Below are positions 47,311 through 57,202 of a DNA stretch of 64,000 nucleotides, piece after piece. The DNA is from Xanthomonas dyei (GTDB lineage: Bacteria > Pseudomonadota > Gammaproteobacteria > Xanthomonadales > Xanthomonadaceae), in NCBI RefSeq assembly GCF_002939865.1, contig NZ_MDEE01000025.1:1-64000 (forward strand), read 5' to 3'. The position numbers were made by a program, and so were the translations under genes. Each line of letters opens with the position of its first letter. The stretch's first letter is position 1. The notes beneath the pieces are model-generated. The model did no database searches. It was not told the DNA's origin and saw only the letters and a list, made by a program, of their open reading frames with translations.

Positions 47311-47342
47311 ACAAAGGCCCGGCATCGCTGCCGGGCCTTTGT
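47311..47342. terminator. Bidirectional hairpin terminator
   Basis: ACAAAGGCCCGGCA and TGCCGGGCCTTTGT are a perfect 14-bp stem with a TCGC loop, with A and T tracts on the two sides. It lies between the convergent DUF4870 and M35 genes. Confidence 0.9.
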
Positions 47343-47362
47343 CGTTTCAGACAATGATGCGA

Positions 47363-48451
47363 TCAGTTCTGCGCCGGAGTGTTCTCGGCAAAGTACTCGT
47401 GGCTGTCGGCGTTGGTGATGGCCTGCGCCGGATTGCTTTGGGCCAGGCTGCGTGCGCCGGCCTGGCCGTAGACGCGGTCCTGGGTGCCGGCCACTACGCT
47501 GAAATGGCTCATCTCGTGCACCAGCGTGCCGGCCTTGGAGTCGGTGCCGCGCACCGGTGCGCTCCAGAACGCGTTGCAGACGTAGATTTCATACGGCGCA
47601 TTCGCATACACATAGGCGTAGGAGCTATCAGTGCAATTGCAGTTGACGGTGATCTGGCCGTTGTTCTGGTCCAGCGCGTTGTCGATGTTGACGAAGTTGG
47701 AGCTGACCCGGCTGTAGCGGGACGCGTTGTAGGCACCGAACCAAGTGGTGTAACGCGCGCCGGTGCTGCCGCCGTTGAGATAGGTGCGCGCGTTCTGCGA
47801 GTAGGTACGCGCCGCATCCACCGCCGAGGCGATCTGGCTGGTGCGGGTGGTGCTGCAGTTGAGGTAGTTGATGCCATTGACCACGGCGGTGGGGCCGACG
47901 GCCAGCTGGCGCTGCACGCCGCGGTTGACGCCGTCCAGCCAGACGGTGAGCGGGGTGCTGGTGGCCACGGCCGGCAGGCCATTTGCGGCCTTCATCAGGC
48001 TGCCATCGGACAGCGAGGCGTATTGCAGCGAGGAGCGCACCTGGATGGTGTAGTTGCCGCTGGTGGACAGGTCATAGGCACCGGCCAGATCCACCTCGCC
48101 CTGGACGCTCTGGCCCGGCTGCAGAATGGTGAAGTCGGCTGCCTTGGGCAGGCCGCGCTTGACCAGACGCCCGGTGTAATCAACCGGCTTGCCATCGCGG
48201 CTCACCTCCAGGATGCCGTTGTCCAGCGACTTGAGCGGCAGCTGGTAGGTCGGAACGCGGGCAACCTGGCTGCCGTTGTTGGTGACGGTTACCGCGATCT
48301 TGCCTTGATGTCGCCCGGCCTGGTCGGCCACTGGCGCCAGTTCGATGGTCAACGGAACCGGGCCGCGCACAGACTGCGCCTGCGCTGAACCGAGCACGCC
48401 GACGACGGCCAGCGTGCCTGCTGCAAACGATGCGAGAAAAACATTCTTCAC
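47363..48451 (-). CDS. M35-family (deuterolysin-like) secreted metalloprotease
   Basis: A 362-residue predicted aspzincin. Signal peptide at the N-terminus (KNVFLASFAAGTLAVVGVLG, cleavage near AQA-QS, about 26). The catalytic motif is H312-E-M-S-H316, and the third ligand motif GTxDxxYG is present as GTQD325RVYG. Six or so cysteines in NCNCTDSS and VCNAFW may form disulphides. Propeptide-like region about 27-190. M35 enzymes are commonest in fungi; bacterial members occur in Aeromonas and xanthomonads. The GTG at 48451 is supported by AAGGAGAG just upstream. Probably exported by a type II-like route. Confidence 0.9.
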   Translation of the reverse strand: MKNVFLASFAAGTLAVVGVLGSAQAQSVRGPVPLTIELAPVADQAGRHQGKIAVTVTNNGSQVARVPTYQLPLKSLDNGILEVSRDGKPVDYTGRLVKRGLPKAADFTILQPGQSVQGEVDLAGAYDLSTSGNYTIQVRSSLQYASLSDGSLMKAANGLPAVATSTPLTVWLDGVNRGVQRQLAVGPTAVVNGINYLNCSTTRTSQIASAVDAARTYSQNARTYLNGGSTGARYTTWFGAYNASRYSRVSSNFVNIDNALDQNNGQITVNCNCTDSSYAYVYANAPYEIYVCNAFWSAPVRGTDSKAGTLVHEMSHFSVVAGTQDRVYGQAGARSLAQSNPAQAITNADSHEYFAENTPAQN

Positions 48452-49334
48452 CAGTGACTCTCCTTGGTCGGGGGATGCCCGCAAGCGCGGGCAACCCAAA
48501 CCTAGGCAGAGCGACCGGGCGCGACAAGTCGTTCAATTAGCGATATTTCTGTATGTCGTGCATTGGTCATGCGTCCTGATGTATCACCGGTGTAGATAAT
48601 TCATCAATAAAGCGTGCAAGCCGTCATGAAAATTTGTCAGTCCTGTGTCGCTGGCTGACACAAAATCTGGCGAGCAATGTGTCGTTTTGTGACCAGGCTC
48701 GCCTGTTGCCTGGATGGACCCATGCAAGCGACCGTGCGGTGGCGCACGGAATGCGCAAACATGTCGCGCAAAGCGAATGAGTGCGTGCGCCACCCGCTGT
48801 GGATGCCTTGGCTGCGGGCAGTCTCGTGATGCGTCACGGAGCTATGCGTTGGATGTCGCCCAGTGGCACTGAGCACCGGCGACCGCGACACCGATAGGCT
48901 CTCGGTTACTAGGTGTCACGTGCTCGGCGACTACTTCGGCGTCGGACTCTCGGCACACCCAATCGCGCTCGTAACCACTCATTCCGCCGTCGATGCGGCG
49001 GCAATCGTCGCTCCAAGCCTGTCTGCAGGCGATGTCAGACATCCCCGGGCGTTAGGTAAATGTGGGGAGGGCTGTCGGTGGGTGCGAGATTGCCGGGAAG
49101 CGTGATCTGCGAATGGAAGGCGCTGGATCCAGGCAACGGATATGCCCGCATGGCGAGACCTGCCGTCCCTTCGTCCGTCGCGCATGGAGCGACTACCAAA
49201 GCGTCTGCGCGACCAAGCGACAGCGGTCTGGCGTAGCCGTTGCTCGAAATCGGCATGTGCGGCTGATGCACTCCGCTGCCCGCGCGTCGCTTACACGCGC
49301 CTGGCAGCGGCTCGCGACGCTTGGTTAGCCGCGC
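48452..49334. other. Long intergenic gap with a repeat copy at its right end
   Basis: An 883-bp gap upstream of the M35 gene and downstream of ispA. The left third (48530-48700) is more AT-rich and holds TGTGTC-N7-GACACA (48644-48662), a possible operator, and CGTGATGCGTCACG (48825-48838). No convincing gene is present. The right end holds repeat copy 3 (49272-49334). Confidence 0.5.
49272..49334 (+). repeat. Dispersed element ending TTGGTTAGCCGC, copy 3 (degenerate)
   Basis: The 3' part of the element: GGCTCGCGACGC then TTGGTTAGCCGCGC, corresponding to the TGCTCGCTACG-TGTTGTTAGCCGC end of copy 2. It abuts the stop codon of ispA. Confidence 0.5.
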
Positions 49335-50210
49335 CTAGTGCGCGCGGTCCACCGCAAACCGGCCCAGGGTCGCCAGGGTCTCGCCGGGCGGACCATAGGG
49401 CTGCAGCACATCGTGCATGCGGGTTGCCAGCTCGGCCAGCTTGGCTTTGGCGCCGTCCATGCCGAGCAAGGCGGGGTAGGTGGATTTGGATTGCGCAGCG
49501 TCCTTGCCGGCGGTCTTGCCCAGCTGCGCCGAGCTCGATTCCACATCCAGGATGTCGTCGCGCACCTGGAAGGCCAGGCCCAGCGCATCGGCAAAGTCGT
49601 CCACCCGCTGTTGGTCGGCCGGCGCGGCACTGCCGGTCAGCGCGCCCATGCGCACTGCGGCGCGAATCAGCGCACCGGTCTTGAGCGCGTGCATGCGCTG
49701 CAGCGCGTGCAGCGATTGCAACTGACCGGTGGCATCGATATCCAGCGCCTGGCCGCCGCACATGCCCGCTGCACCGGCCGCAGTGGCCAGGCTCTGCAAC
49801 CAGCCCACGCGCAGCTCGGCGCTGACGGGCGCGGTGGCCAGCAGTTCGAAGGCGCGGGTCTGCAGTGCATCGCCGGCCAGGATGGCGGTGGCCTCGTCGA
49901 AGGCGACGTGCACGGTGGGCTGGCCGCGACGCAGCGCGTCGTCGTCCATCGCCGGCAGGTCGTCGTGCACCAGCGAATAGGCATGGATCAGCTCGACCGC
50001 CACGGCGGGGGTGTCCAGCGTGTCTTCATCGGCGCCAAACAGCGCACCGGTGGCATACACCAGCAGCGGCCGCATGCGTTTGCCGCCGCCCAGCACCGCG
50101 TGCCGCATCGCCGCGTGCAGACGCTGCGGTGCCAGCGTGGCGCTTGGCAAGCCTGCGTCGAGGCTGCGTTCGGTGCGAGCGATCCAGTGTTCGAACAGCG
50201 CGGGACTCAC
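49335..50210 (-). CDS. ispA: Farnesyl diphosphate synthase (polyprenyl synthetase)
   Basis: A 291-residue short-chain E-type prenyltransferase that condenses IPP with DMAPP/GPP to FPP. First Asp-rich motif in LVHDDLPAMDDDALRRG, second in FQVRDDILDVE; GGGKRMRPLLVYATG and TKTGALI-like KTGALIRAAV are also present. I set the start at GTG 50210, which gives the family-length N-terminus and lies one base after the xseB stop; an ATG at 50252 inside xseB is the alternative. Third gene of tilS-xseB-ispA. No dxs gene follows, although it is often adjacent in related bacteria. Confidence 0.93.
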   Translation of the reverse strand: MSPALFEHWIARTERSLDAGLPSATLAPQRLHAAMRHAVLGGGKRMRPLLVYATGALFGADEDTLDTPAVAVELIHAYSLVHDDLPAMDDDALRRGQPTVHVAFDEATAILAGDALQTRAFELLATAPVSAELRVGWLQSLATAAGAAGMCGGQALDIDATGQLQSLHALQRMHALKTGALIRAAVRMGALTGSAAPADQQRVDDFADALGLAFQVRDDILDVESSSAQLGKTAGKDAAQSKSTYPALLGMDGAKAKLAELATRMHDVLQPYGPPGETLATLGRFAVDRAH

Positions 50211-50211
50211 C

Positions 50212-50475
50212 TCAGCCGCCGTCCAGCGACGGCGGCTCGAAGGCTTCGGCAAGCTCGGGGCGGGCCGGGTCGGTCAGCAGACGGACGCGCAGTTCGGCCT
50301 GTTCCAGCGCCTGCTGGCAATCGCGGTACAGGCCGATGCCGCGTTCGTAGGCGCTGAGCGATTGTTCCAGGCTCAGGTCGCCGACTTCCATTTTCTGCAC
50401 CAGTTGCTCGAGTTCTTCCAACGACTGTTCGAAGCGGGCAACCGGGGATGTTTCGTTCAAGGACTTCTTGGCCAT
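50212..50475 (-). CDS. xseB: Exonuclease VII small subunit
   Basis: An 87-residue XseB protein, regulatory subunit of ExoVII, which degrades single-stranded DNA with XseA. The signature [20 protein letters not shown] (about 17-36) and [22 protein letters not shown] follow family order. The ATG at 50475 gives [16 protein letters not shown]. It overlaps or abuts ispA and follows tilS by 31 bp. Confidence 0.94.
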   Translation of the reverse strand: MAKKSLNETSPVARFEQSLEELEQLVQKMEVGDLSLEQSLSAYERGIGLYRDCQQALEQAELRVRLLTDPARPELAEAFEPPSLDGG

Positions 50476-50506
50476 TGCTAAAGTGTGCGGCGCGCGCGCA
50501 GGCGGG

Positions 50507-51808
50507 TCAATTCGCGTCGGCATGCATGCGCCACTGCAGACGTGCGCCATTGGCCTGCAGCCAGTCCGTCAATGCAGCGGAGACGATGCGATCGCCGGCA
50601 GCGAGCACCTGATCGTCGGCCCACAGAATCGGCAGGCGATCGCGGTGCCATGGCGGCAGATCCACCGTTTGCAGCACATGCTTGAGCCGATGCGAGTGCG
50701 TGCGCCGCGGCAGCGCGATGCGCTCCCCACCGTGTCGGGCACGTACCAGCAGCGGGTGCGCGAAGCGCAGCCCCGCGGGTCCGTGCAGTTGCAGTTGCGC
50801 GCCATCGGGCAACTGCAGTGGCTGCGCGCCATCCCACTGCGCGGACCACTGCGCCGGCCATGCCGGTGTTGGACGAAGCAGGTACAGGCAATGCCGCCAG
50901 CGCCGCACTTCGACCTGCTGCCAGGCAAAGCAGGCGTGGCGATCCGGCGCGTGGATGTCGATTTCCCGTTCCAGCGCCACCACGCCCTGCGCGGGCAGCG
51001 GCGGTGCACCGGCCGCTGCGGCCCATGCACGCAGCAACCGCGGCCGGCGTGCGGCGGGTTGTGCGCGTAATAGATGCAGATCCAGTGCGCCACTGTCGGT
51101 GACCAGGCCCGGAAGCACGGCCACATCGTCGTGCAGCAGCAGATCGCTGGCGTCGGCGCTCAGCTGCGCGCTGCGTGCCAAGGCATCGGTGGCTTGCGGC
51201 CAGCGTTGCTGCAGCAACGGCAGCACTTGCGTGCGCAGGAAGTTGCGGTCGTAGCGGGCATCGGCGTTGCTGGGATCGTCGATCCAGTGCAAGGCGTGCA
51301 GGCGTGCGTAAGCGTGCAGGTCGGCGCGTGCATGGGTCAGCAATGGGCGCCATAACGTGCCGGCGGCAAACGGGCGCTGCGCACGCATTGCCGCCAAGCC
51401 GTCCGGGCCCGATGCACGCAGTGCGCGCAGCAGAAACGTTTCGGCCTGATCGTCGCGATGGTGGGCCAGCGCCAGCCATTCGCCGGGCGCGAGCCTGTCG
51501 GCAAAGGCGGCGTGGCGCGCCTGGCGTGCGGCTGCTTCCAGCCCCAGACCGCTATCGCGCGCGACCTGCACCTGCACGATGTGCAGCGGCACCTGTAGCG
51601 CTGTACAGGTGCGCTGGCAATGCGCGGCCCAGGCGTCGGCGTCGGCATGCAGGCCGTGATGTACGTGCAGCGCACGCAGACCGCGATCGCGGTACGCCGG
51701 CATGGTCGCCAGTGCGTGCAGCAACACCCCCGAATCCATGCCGCCGCTGTAGGCGATCAGCACCGGGCCGGGCGGGGTGGCGGGCAGCAGGGGTGGTGTG
51801 TCGGTCAC
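50507..51808 (-). CDS. tilS: tRNA(Ile)-lysidine synthase
   Basis: A 433-residue TilS enzyme, which converts C34 of the tRNA-Ile2 anticodon to lysidine so that it reads AUA. The PP-loop ATP site is S21-GGMDS26; downstream [38 protein letters not shown] and [15 protein letters not shown] match the family. The C-terminal domain has the [16 protein letters not shown] and [11 protein letters not shown] segments. Essential in nearly all bacteria with a TilS-dependent tRNA. First gene of tilS-xseB-ispA. Confidence 0.95.
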   Translation of the reverse strand: MTDTPPLLPATPPGPVLIAYSGGMDSGVLLHALATMPAYRDRGLRALHVHHGLHADADAWAAHCQRTCTALQVPLHIVQVQVARDSGLGLEAAARQARHAAFADRLAPGEWLALAHHRDDQAETFLLRALRASGPDGLAAMRAQRPFAAGTLWRPLLTHARADLHAYARLHALHWIDDPSNADARYDRNFLRTQVLPLLQQRWPQATDALARSAQLSADASDLLLHDDVAVLPGLVTDSGALDLHLLRAQPAARRPRLLRAWAAAAGAPPLPAQGVVALEREIDIHAPDRHACFAWQQVEVRRWRHCLYLLRPTPAWPAQWSAQWDGAQPLQLPDGAQLQLHGPAGLRFAHPLLVRARHGGERIALPRRTHSHRLKHVLQTVDLPPWHRDRLPILWADDQVLAAGDRIVSAALTDWLQANGARLQWRMHADAN

Positions 51809-52095
51809 CGGGTGCTCAATCGAGGCGGCTCGTCGCTGGAGGGGCGAATCACGGATGTGCGCGAAGAGGAGCGGTGCGTGGATCGCATCGCGCGGCTTGG
51901 GAACATCGACGCTGCATCGTTATCCTCTTGCTCGTCATAGCAGCACGTGGCGCACCGGGCACCACACGCCGATGCAGCGGAACGATCACATCGCCGCGCA
52001 TCATGCGAGACGCGGTCCGCCCATGCGGCAGACGTGTCCGGCACGGTGGCGCTGATCGCCTACCCACCAGCCGCCGCTGCGCAGCCATCTGCGCA

Positions 52096-53796
52096 TCAAC
52101 GCTTCGCTGCCGCCTCGAACGTGGCTGGCGTGGGCAGCTGCACCGGCACGCCGGCGCTGTCGCAGGTGCCGGCCTTGCATAGGCGCTCGCGCAGACGCGG
52201 GGTGGCCTGGACGATGACGTGGTAGATCACGTTCTCTTCCAGCGTGCCGCGGAATGCCGCGCTGCCCGGGCCGGTGGCCCAGATGCCGACGTCTTCGCCG
52301 CCATGGCTTTCGGACTTGGTCGGTACCAGCGATTCCTGCATGTAGCTGGGCGCTTCGGTATCGACATGGGTGAGGTCGGGGCGGCCGTGGGCCGGCTCGC
52401 TGCTGCTGGGCTCGTGCGGGTACTTCTTCGGGCCGGCCGGCTGGGCGTTGGTCGCGCCGGTGTGGCCGGGGCCGTTGGCGTAGCTGAGGGTGGTGTAGGG
52501 CTGGCCGGCCAGGTCGGTGGCCAGCTGGCTGCGGTCGCCCTCTTCGCCGCCGGTGCCGCGGACCTTGCCCAGAATCGGGTTGCCGCGCACCGGGTAGCCG
52601 ACGAAGTTGAGCGTGTGCGAGTGGTCGGCGGTGACGATGATCAGGGTGTCGGCCGGTGCGGTCTGCACGGCGGCGCGTACCGCATCGGACAGCGAAACCG
52701 TCTCGTCGAGCGCGCGGTAGGCGTTGCCGGCGTGGTTGGCGTGATCGATGCGGCCGCCTTCGACCATCAGCACGAAACCATTCGGGTCGCGCGACAGCGA
52801 CTGGATCGCGGTGCGGGTCATCTCGGTCAGGCTGGGCTCGCCCTGCGGGCCGCGGTTGCGGTCGTGGTCGAACTGCATATGGTCCGGCTCGAACAGGCCC
52901 AGCAGCGCGGGTGCGCCGGCAGCGGCCTGCAGCTGCTGCTCGTTCCATACATACGCACCTTGTGGATGCGCCTGCTTCCATTCGGCGACCAGGTCGCGGC
53001 CGTCCAGGCGCAGGCCCACCTTGTCGTCGTACTCCGGGTCGCGCTCCTGCACGGTCTGAAACTGGCTGCGGCCGCCGCCGAGCACCACCTGCGGGCCGCG
53101 CCCGTAGCGGGCGGTGGACAACAGCTGCTGGGCGATGTCCTGGCAGCCTGCCGCGCGCGCGGAGTCGGGCAGGTCGGTATCGTTTTCCCAGTTGCGGTCC
53201 GGCGAATGCGCGTAGGTCGCTGCCGGGGTGGCATGGGTGAGACGGGTGGTGGTGACCACACCGGTAGCCATGCCGGCGCTGTCGGCCAACTGCAACCAGC
53301 TCAACAGCCCCTTGTTCAAACTGTCGGCGCAGTCGCTGCGGTTACCGCTGCTGACGCCGATCGCGCCCATGTGCGACTTCACGCCGGTGGTGATCGCGGT
53401 CATGGTGCCGGCCGAATCCGGCGTCTGCGAATCGGTGTTGTAGGTCTTGCTGAAGGCGGTCGCCGGAAACTGCTCCCACGACAGCAGGTTCTCTTCGCCC
53501 GGCCCGCCCTTGCGCTGGCCGTCCAGGATGCGCGCGGCCGCCACCGTGGTCAGGCTCATGCCGTCGCCCAGGAACAGGATCACGTTGCGTGCCTTGCCGG
53601 CCATGGCGCCGTTGCCGGCCGCACGTGCGGCGCCGGAGCGGTACCACCACTGCGGGGTCTCGCCGGCCGGGTGTGTCACCGGCGGCACGTCCACGCGGAT
53701 GGCGGCGGGTGCGGACGCGGTGGTTCCGGCAGTGGAGGCGCAGGCGGCCACGCACAGGGTGGTCAGGGCGGCGAGGGCAGGTAGGCGGTAACGCAT
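52096..53796 (-). CDS. Alkaline phosphatase, PhoA-type lipoprotein
   Basis: A 566-residue alkaline phosphatase. The signal ends in a lipobox (VAAC, Cys19), so it should be an anchored periplasmic or outer-membrane enzyme. Active-site features: FLGD78GMS, the nucleophile motif D127-S128-A129, TTRLTHATPAATYAHSPDR (metal-binding His/Asp), VEGGRIDHANHAGNAYRALDET and TADHSHTLNFVGYP. The insert with GTGGEEGDRS and PHEPSSSEPAHG is longer than in E. coli PhoA. The ATG at 53796 (MRYRLPALAALTTL) gives the signal; the frame is open far upstream. Confidence 0.93.
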   Translation of the reverse strand: MRYRLPALAALTTLCVAACASTAGTTASAPAAIRVDVPPVTHPAGETPQWWYRSGAARAAGNGAMAGKARNVILFLGDGMSLTTVAAARILDGQRKGGPGEENLLSWEQFPATAFSKTYNTDSQTPDSAGTMTAITTGVKSHMGAIGVSSGNRSDCADSLNKGLLSWLQLADSAGMATGVVTTTRLTHATPAATYAHSPDRNWENDTDLPDSARAAGCQDIAQQLLSTARYGRGPQVVLGGGRSQFQTVQERDPEYDDKVGLRLDGRDLVAEWKQAHPQGAYVWNEQQLQAAAGAPALLGLFEPDHMQFDHDRNRGPQGEPSLTEMTRTAIQSLSRDPNGFVLMVEGGRIDHANHAGNAYRALDETVSLSDAVRAAVQTAPADTLIIVTADHSHTLNFVGYPVRGNPILGKVRGTGGEEGDRSQLATDLAGQPYTTLSYANGPGHTGATNAQPAGPKKYPHEPSSSEPAHGRPDLTHVDTEAPSYMQESLVPTKSESHGGEDVGIWATGPGSAAFRGTLEENVIYHVIVQATPRLRERLCKAGTCDSAGVPVQLPTPATFEAAAKR

Positions 53797-53944
53797 CGGG
53801 TTCGAACTCGTGGCTGAATCAGCGCCCATTATGCCGGCCTGTGTCCGTCGCACAGATGACACGCTGCTGTTCCAGGCGTGGCCTCGCGGGCAAGCCAGGC
53901 CTGCGCTAAGGTGCATGCACTCTCCCCCCGGATGATTCGACGAC

Positions 53945-55285
53945 ATGAGACTGGTTGCGGCCTGGTTGCGCATTCCGTTCTGGCAGCGCGTGGTGGCCGG
54001 CTTCGTTCTCGGCGCGATTGCCGGTGCGGCGATGGGCCCGGCGGCCGAGGTGTGGTTTGGCCCGCTCGGCGATCTGTACGTCACCCTGATCAAGATGATT
54101 GCGATCCCGCTGGTGTTTTTTGCGGTGATCAATGCGATCTCGTCGTTGCACGGGCAAAAGTCGGTGGCTGCGCTCGGCGGGCGCACCTTCCTGTGGTTCG
54201 TGATCACCGCCGCGCTGGCGGTGGGCGTCGGCCTTGCGGTGGGCACGCTCATGCAGCCGGGCGCCGGGCATTTCAGCCTGAGTGTGGACTCGGCGTGGAA
54301 GCCGCGCGATGTGCCCAGCCCGATCCAGGTATTGCTGGACGTGGTGCCGTCCAACCCGTTCTACGCCCTGACCGGCATCGGCACCAAGACCAACGCGGCC
54401 GGCGAAACCGTGCTGGCGGCCGGGCGCGGGTCGATCCTGCCGGTGATCTTCTTCGCCGCATTGCTCGGCTTTGCGATGGTCAAGCTTGGCGAGCGGGTGG
54501 CCGAGGCGCGCAAGCTCACCGGGCAACTGAGCGACATCATGATCCAGGTGACGCGCTTTGTGCTGGAGATGACTCCGCTCGGCACCTTCGGCCTGATTGC
54601 CGGGCTGGTCGGCAGCTATGGCTTCGCAAAGTTGCTGCCGTTCGGTAGTTTCGTGCTCGCGCTGTATGTGGCCTGCGCCATTCATATCCTGGTGGTCTAT
54701 AGCAGCCTGTTGCTGGCGCACGGGCTCAACCCGTGGAAGTTCTTCCGTGGCGCGGCGCCTGGCATGCAGGTGGCCTTCGTCAGTTCGTCGAGCTTTGCCG
54801 CGATGCCGGTGGCGATGCGTTCGATCACCCACAACCTGGGCGTCAGCAAGGACTACGCCGCGTTTGCGGTGCCGCTGGGCGCCAGCATCAAGATGGATGG
54901 CTGCGGCGCGATCTATCCCGCGCTGTGTGCGGTGTTTATCGCGCAATACACCGGCGTGCCGTTGACGGCCAATCAATACTTCGTGGTGCTGATCGCCTCG
55001 GTGCTGGGCAGCTTCGGCACTGCGGGTGTGCCGGGCACTGCAGTCATCATGGCCACCGTGGTGCTCAGCGCGGCAAACTTGCCGCTGGAAGTGATCGGGT
55101 ATCTGTATGCCATCGACCGCATCCTCGACATGATGCGCACGATGACCAACGTCACCGGCCAGATGCTGGTGCCGGTGCTGGTGGCCAAGGAAACCGGTTT
55201 GCTGGACAAGGCGGTCTATGAGTCCGCATCCACCAACGTGGGGCTGGAAGATCCGCCTGCCGACACCGCCAAGCCGCTGCGCTGA
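53945..55285 (+). CDS. DAACS-family dicarboxylate/amino acid:cation symporter
   Basis: A 446-residue inner-membrane symporter of the GltP/DctA (DAACS) family, importing acidic amino acids or C4-dicarboxylates with Na+ or H+. Family landmarks: GPLGDLYVTLIKMIAIPLVFFAVI (about 39-62), the serine-rich re-entrant loop SSSSFAAMP (around 280-288, here VSSSSFAAMPVAM), SIKMDGCGAIYPALCAVFIAQ and GVPGTAVIMATVVL. The MDGCG core replaces the NMDGTA common in glutamate carriers, so substrate preference is uncertain. ATG 53945 fits the family. A methyltransferase gene follows 9 bp later. Confidence 0.92.
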   Translation: MRLVAAWLRIPFWQRVVAGFVLGAIAGAAMGPAAEVWFGPLGDLYVTLIKMIAIPLVFFAVINAISSLHGQKSVAALGGRTFLWFVITAALAVGVGLAVGTLMQPGAGHFSLSVDSAWKPRDVPSPIQVLLDVVPSNPFYALTGIGTKTNAAGETVLAAGRGSILPVIFFAALLGFAMVKLGERVAEARKLTGQLSDIMIQVTRFVLEMTPLGTFGLIAGLVGSYGFAKLLPFGSFVLALYVACAIHILVVYSSLLLAHGLNPWKFFRGAAPGMQVAFVSSSSFAAMPVAMRSITHNLGVSKDYAAFAVPLGASIKMDGCGAIYPALCAVFIAQYTGVPLTANQYFVVLIASVLGSFGTAGVPGTAVIMATVVLSAANLPLEVIGYLYAIDRILDMMRTMTNVTGQMLVPVLVAKETGLLDKAVYESASTNVGLEDPPADTAKPLR

Positions 55286-55294
55286 GCGGCACGC

Positions 55295-56122
55295 ATGACG
55301 GTTGGATTGCCTGTGTTGCGTGAGCGCCTGGCGCAACTGCCCGCGCTGGACAGCGTGGACGGCGTGTTCGTTCAACGCACGCTTGCCGATGATCCGTTCG
55401 AGCATCGCTATCTGGAGGTGCGGCGCAAGGAAGGCCGGCTATATACCGATGCGCAGGTCCGCAGCCTGCCGCGCCCCAGCGGCAAGCTCGGTACCAGCCT
55501 GGAATGGCAGGTGCGCGCGCTGTCGAGCAGATTGCTGGTGCAGCACCTGCAAGCACGCGCAGGCGAGGGCGCCATTCTCGAGCTGGGGTGCGGCAATGGC
55601 TGGTTATCCCAGCTGTTGGCGCAATCGCTGCAGCGCTACGTGTGCGGTATCGACGTCAATCGCACCGAGCTTACGCAGGCCGCACGCGTGTTCGGCCACG
55701 ACCAACGGCTGAGTTTTGTCGCTGCCGATATCCAGACCCTGGCGCTGCCGCACGATGTCTTCGATGTCATCGTAGTGCCGGCATGCATCCAGTATTTTGC
55801 CGATCCTGCGGCCTTGGTGCGGCACCTGCTTGCGCAACTGCGCGACGGCGGCGAGTTGCACATCCTCGACAGCCCCGTGTATCCAGATCGGCAGCGTGCC
55901 GACCAAAGCGCTGCACGCAGCCTGCGTTACTTCACCGGCCTTGGCGTGCCTGCATTGGCCGAGCAATACCACCAGCACACCTATGCCGCCTTCGACGCGT
56001 TCGCAGTGCAATGGCTGTTCGATCCGCGCCATCTGCGTGCGCGTGTGCGCCGCCTGCTCAAACTGCGGCAACCGCATTTTCCGTGGTTGTGTCTTCGCAA
56101 GCAGGACAACCAGGGGCGGTAA
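55295..56122 (+). CDS. Class I SAM-dependent methyltransferase
   Basis: A 275-residue protein with a Methyltransf_11/25-type Rossmann domain. SAM motif I is ILELGCGNGWLS (residues 94-105), with the acidic end of strand 2 at GIDVN and motif IV at VIVVPACIQYF. The N-terminal 80 residues and the basic C-terminus (RARVRRLLKLRQ) are distinctive, but I do not recognise the substrate. It starts 9 bp after the symporter gene and may be co-expressed. Confidence 0.8.
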   Translation: MTVGLPVLRERLAQLPALDSVDGVFVQRTLADDPFEHRYLEVRRKEGRLYTDAQVRSLPRPSGKLGTSLEWQVRALSSRLLVQHLQARAGEGAILELGCGNGWLSQLLAQSLQRYVCGIDVNRTELTQAARVFGHDQRLSFVAADIQTLALPHDVFDVIVVPACIQYFADPAALVRHLLAQLRDGGELHILDSPVYPDRQRADQSAARSLRYFTGLGVPALAEQYHQHTYAAFDAFAVQWLFDPRHLRARVRRLLKLRQPHFPWLCLRKQDNQGR

Positions 56123-56132
56123 CTCGCTGGCG

Positions 56133-56864
56133 TCATCGCCCTCGTAGGGCCTCCATCAACGTCGTCGCTTGCGGCGCCTTGTGCTGCGCGACCGCGCCGA
56201 CCACGATAAAAAACGTCAGTACGCCGATCAGCGGCCACAGCGTGTGGCGAACGCATAACCACCACCAGCCTTGCGCCTGCACACCGCGCATGCGTCGATA
56301 CAGCCCACCTGCGAGCGCCGCGTCCACCAGAAGCTCGGCCATCAACACCGGCGCCGACCACACCACCCAGGCGGCAGCAACGATTGCGACTGCGGCGGCG
56401 GCCAGCACTGCCACGATCGCCAAGATCGGCAGTCCGGCTTCGCCATCGACGAAGTCCGGCAGTGCGGTGTCGCCCGAGACATCCGAGCTGGATCCGGATG
56501 GCGCGCTCCATGTGCCGGACCTACCCGCGCCGCTGGAGTTGCCGCCGTGGCCGGCCCATCCCGAAGCGTCCTGCGTCTGGCTGCTGGCGAGGTCGACGCA
56601 GTCGCCCGCCAGTTCATCGTCTAGGTCGTTGCGCCAGCGTAGCCATGCCCACATCAGCAGCAGAAACAGGCCATAGGCGACCAGCGTCGCCATCGGGTAG
56701 CGCACCACCATCGCATCGACGCCGGCATTGCGCAGCAGGAACGAGGCCAGCAGCCCGCCTGTTGCCGTGGTCAACACGATGGCGCTCATCTGCAAGCGCG
56801 GCCAACCGTCGCGTTCCAGATGCCGCCTTGCATGCTCGATGGTGAATCGTCTTCGGTCCGACAT
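56133..56864 (-). CDS. Hypothetical membrane protein with Gly/Ser-rich loop
   Basis: A 243-residue protein of no family I can name. Helices at about 26-48 and 57-75 are followed by a Ser/Gly-rich hydrophilic loop (about 92-140, including SGAGRSGTWSAPSGSSSD), then three hydrophobic segments (about 146-168, 170-180 and 208-228). Tandem hydrophobic helices and the basic cytoplasmic start (MSDRRRFTIEHARRHLER) suggest an inner-membrane protein. Convergent with the methyltransferase gene, 10 bp apart. Confidence 0.7.
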   Translation of the reverse strand: MSDRRRFTIEHARRHLERDGWPRLQMSAIVLTTATGGLLASFLLRNAGVDAMVVRYPMATLVAYGLFLLLMWAWLRWRNDLDDELAGDCVDLASSQTQDASGWAGHGGNSSGAGRSGTWSAPSGSSSDVSGDTALPDFVDGEAGLPILAIVAVLAAAAVAIVAAAWVVWSAPVLMAELLVDAALAGGLYRRMRGVQAQGWWWLCVRHTLWPLIGVLTFFIVVGAVAQHKAPQATTLMEALRGR

Positions 56865-57202
56865 GACGCGCCGCCTCCTGCTGCGGGCAGCCTTGCCCGG
56901 ATGCCGAGAGTAAGTGACTTTCGATCAGGCTTGCACGCGCTTTGCTGTAGCTGTGCGATTTGCCCAGCGACCGGTGGCCGATGAGGATCTGGCCGGTCCG
57001 GAGCGCGCAAGCGAACACGCGCCAAGTCCCGAGGGACGCGCCTACGGTGTGTGTGAGTCTCGTCATCACGTGCGGCGGGTGTGAGAGACCTGCAAGGCAG
57101 GCGCAGGGCCGCGCTTTCCGGCAGCGCATCCGCGTACGCGGGGCGAATCCCTTCAGCGCGCGCATGGCACACTTTCAGCCCATCCCCTGGTGAGAGCGTG
57201 CA
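56865..57202. other. Intergenic gap, no feature recognised
   Basis: A 338-bp divergent gap between the membrane protein and the thioesterase. It must hold both promoters; I cannot place them. Confidence 0.5.

Noticed and set aside
48637..48891. Small open frame upstream of the M35 gene
   Set aside because: No ribosome-binding site, no recognisable family and ordinary composition; the region looks regulatory.
52096..54354. A longer alkaline phosphatase starting far upstream
   Set aside because: The extra N-terminal sequence overlaps the symporter gene on the other strand, while the ATG at 53796 gives a clear lipoprotein signal.
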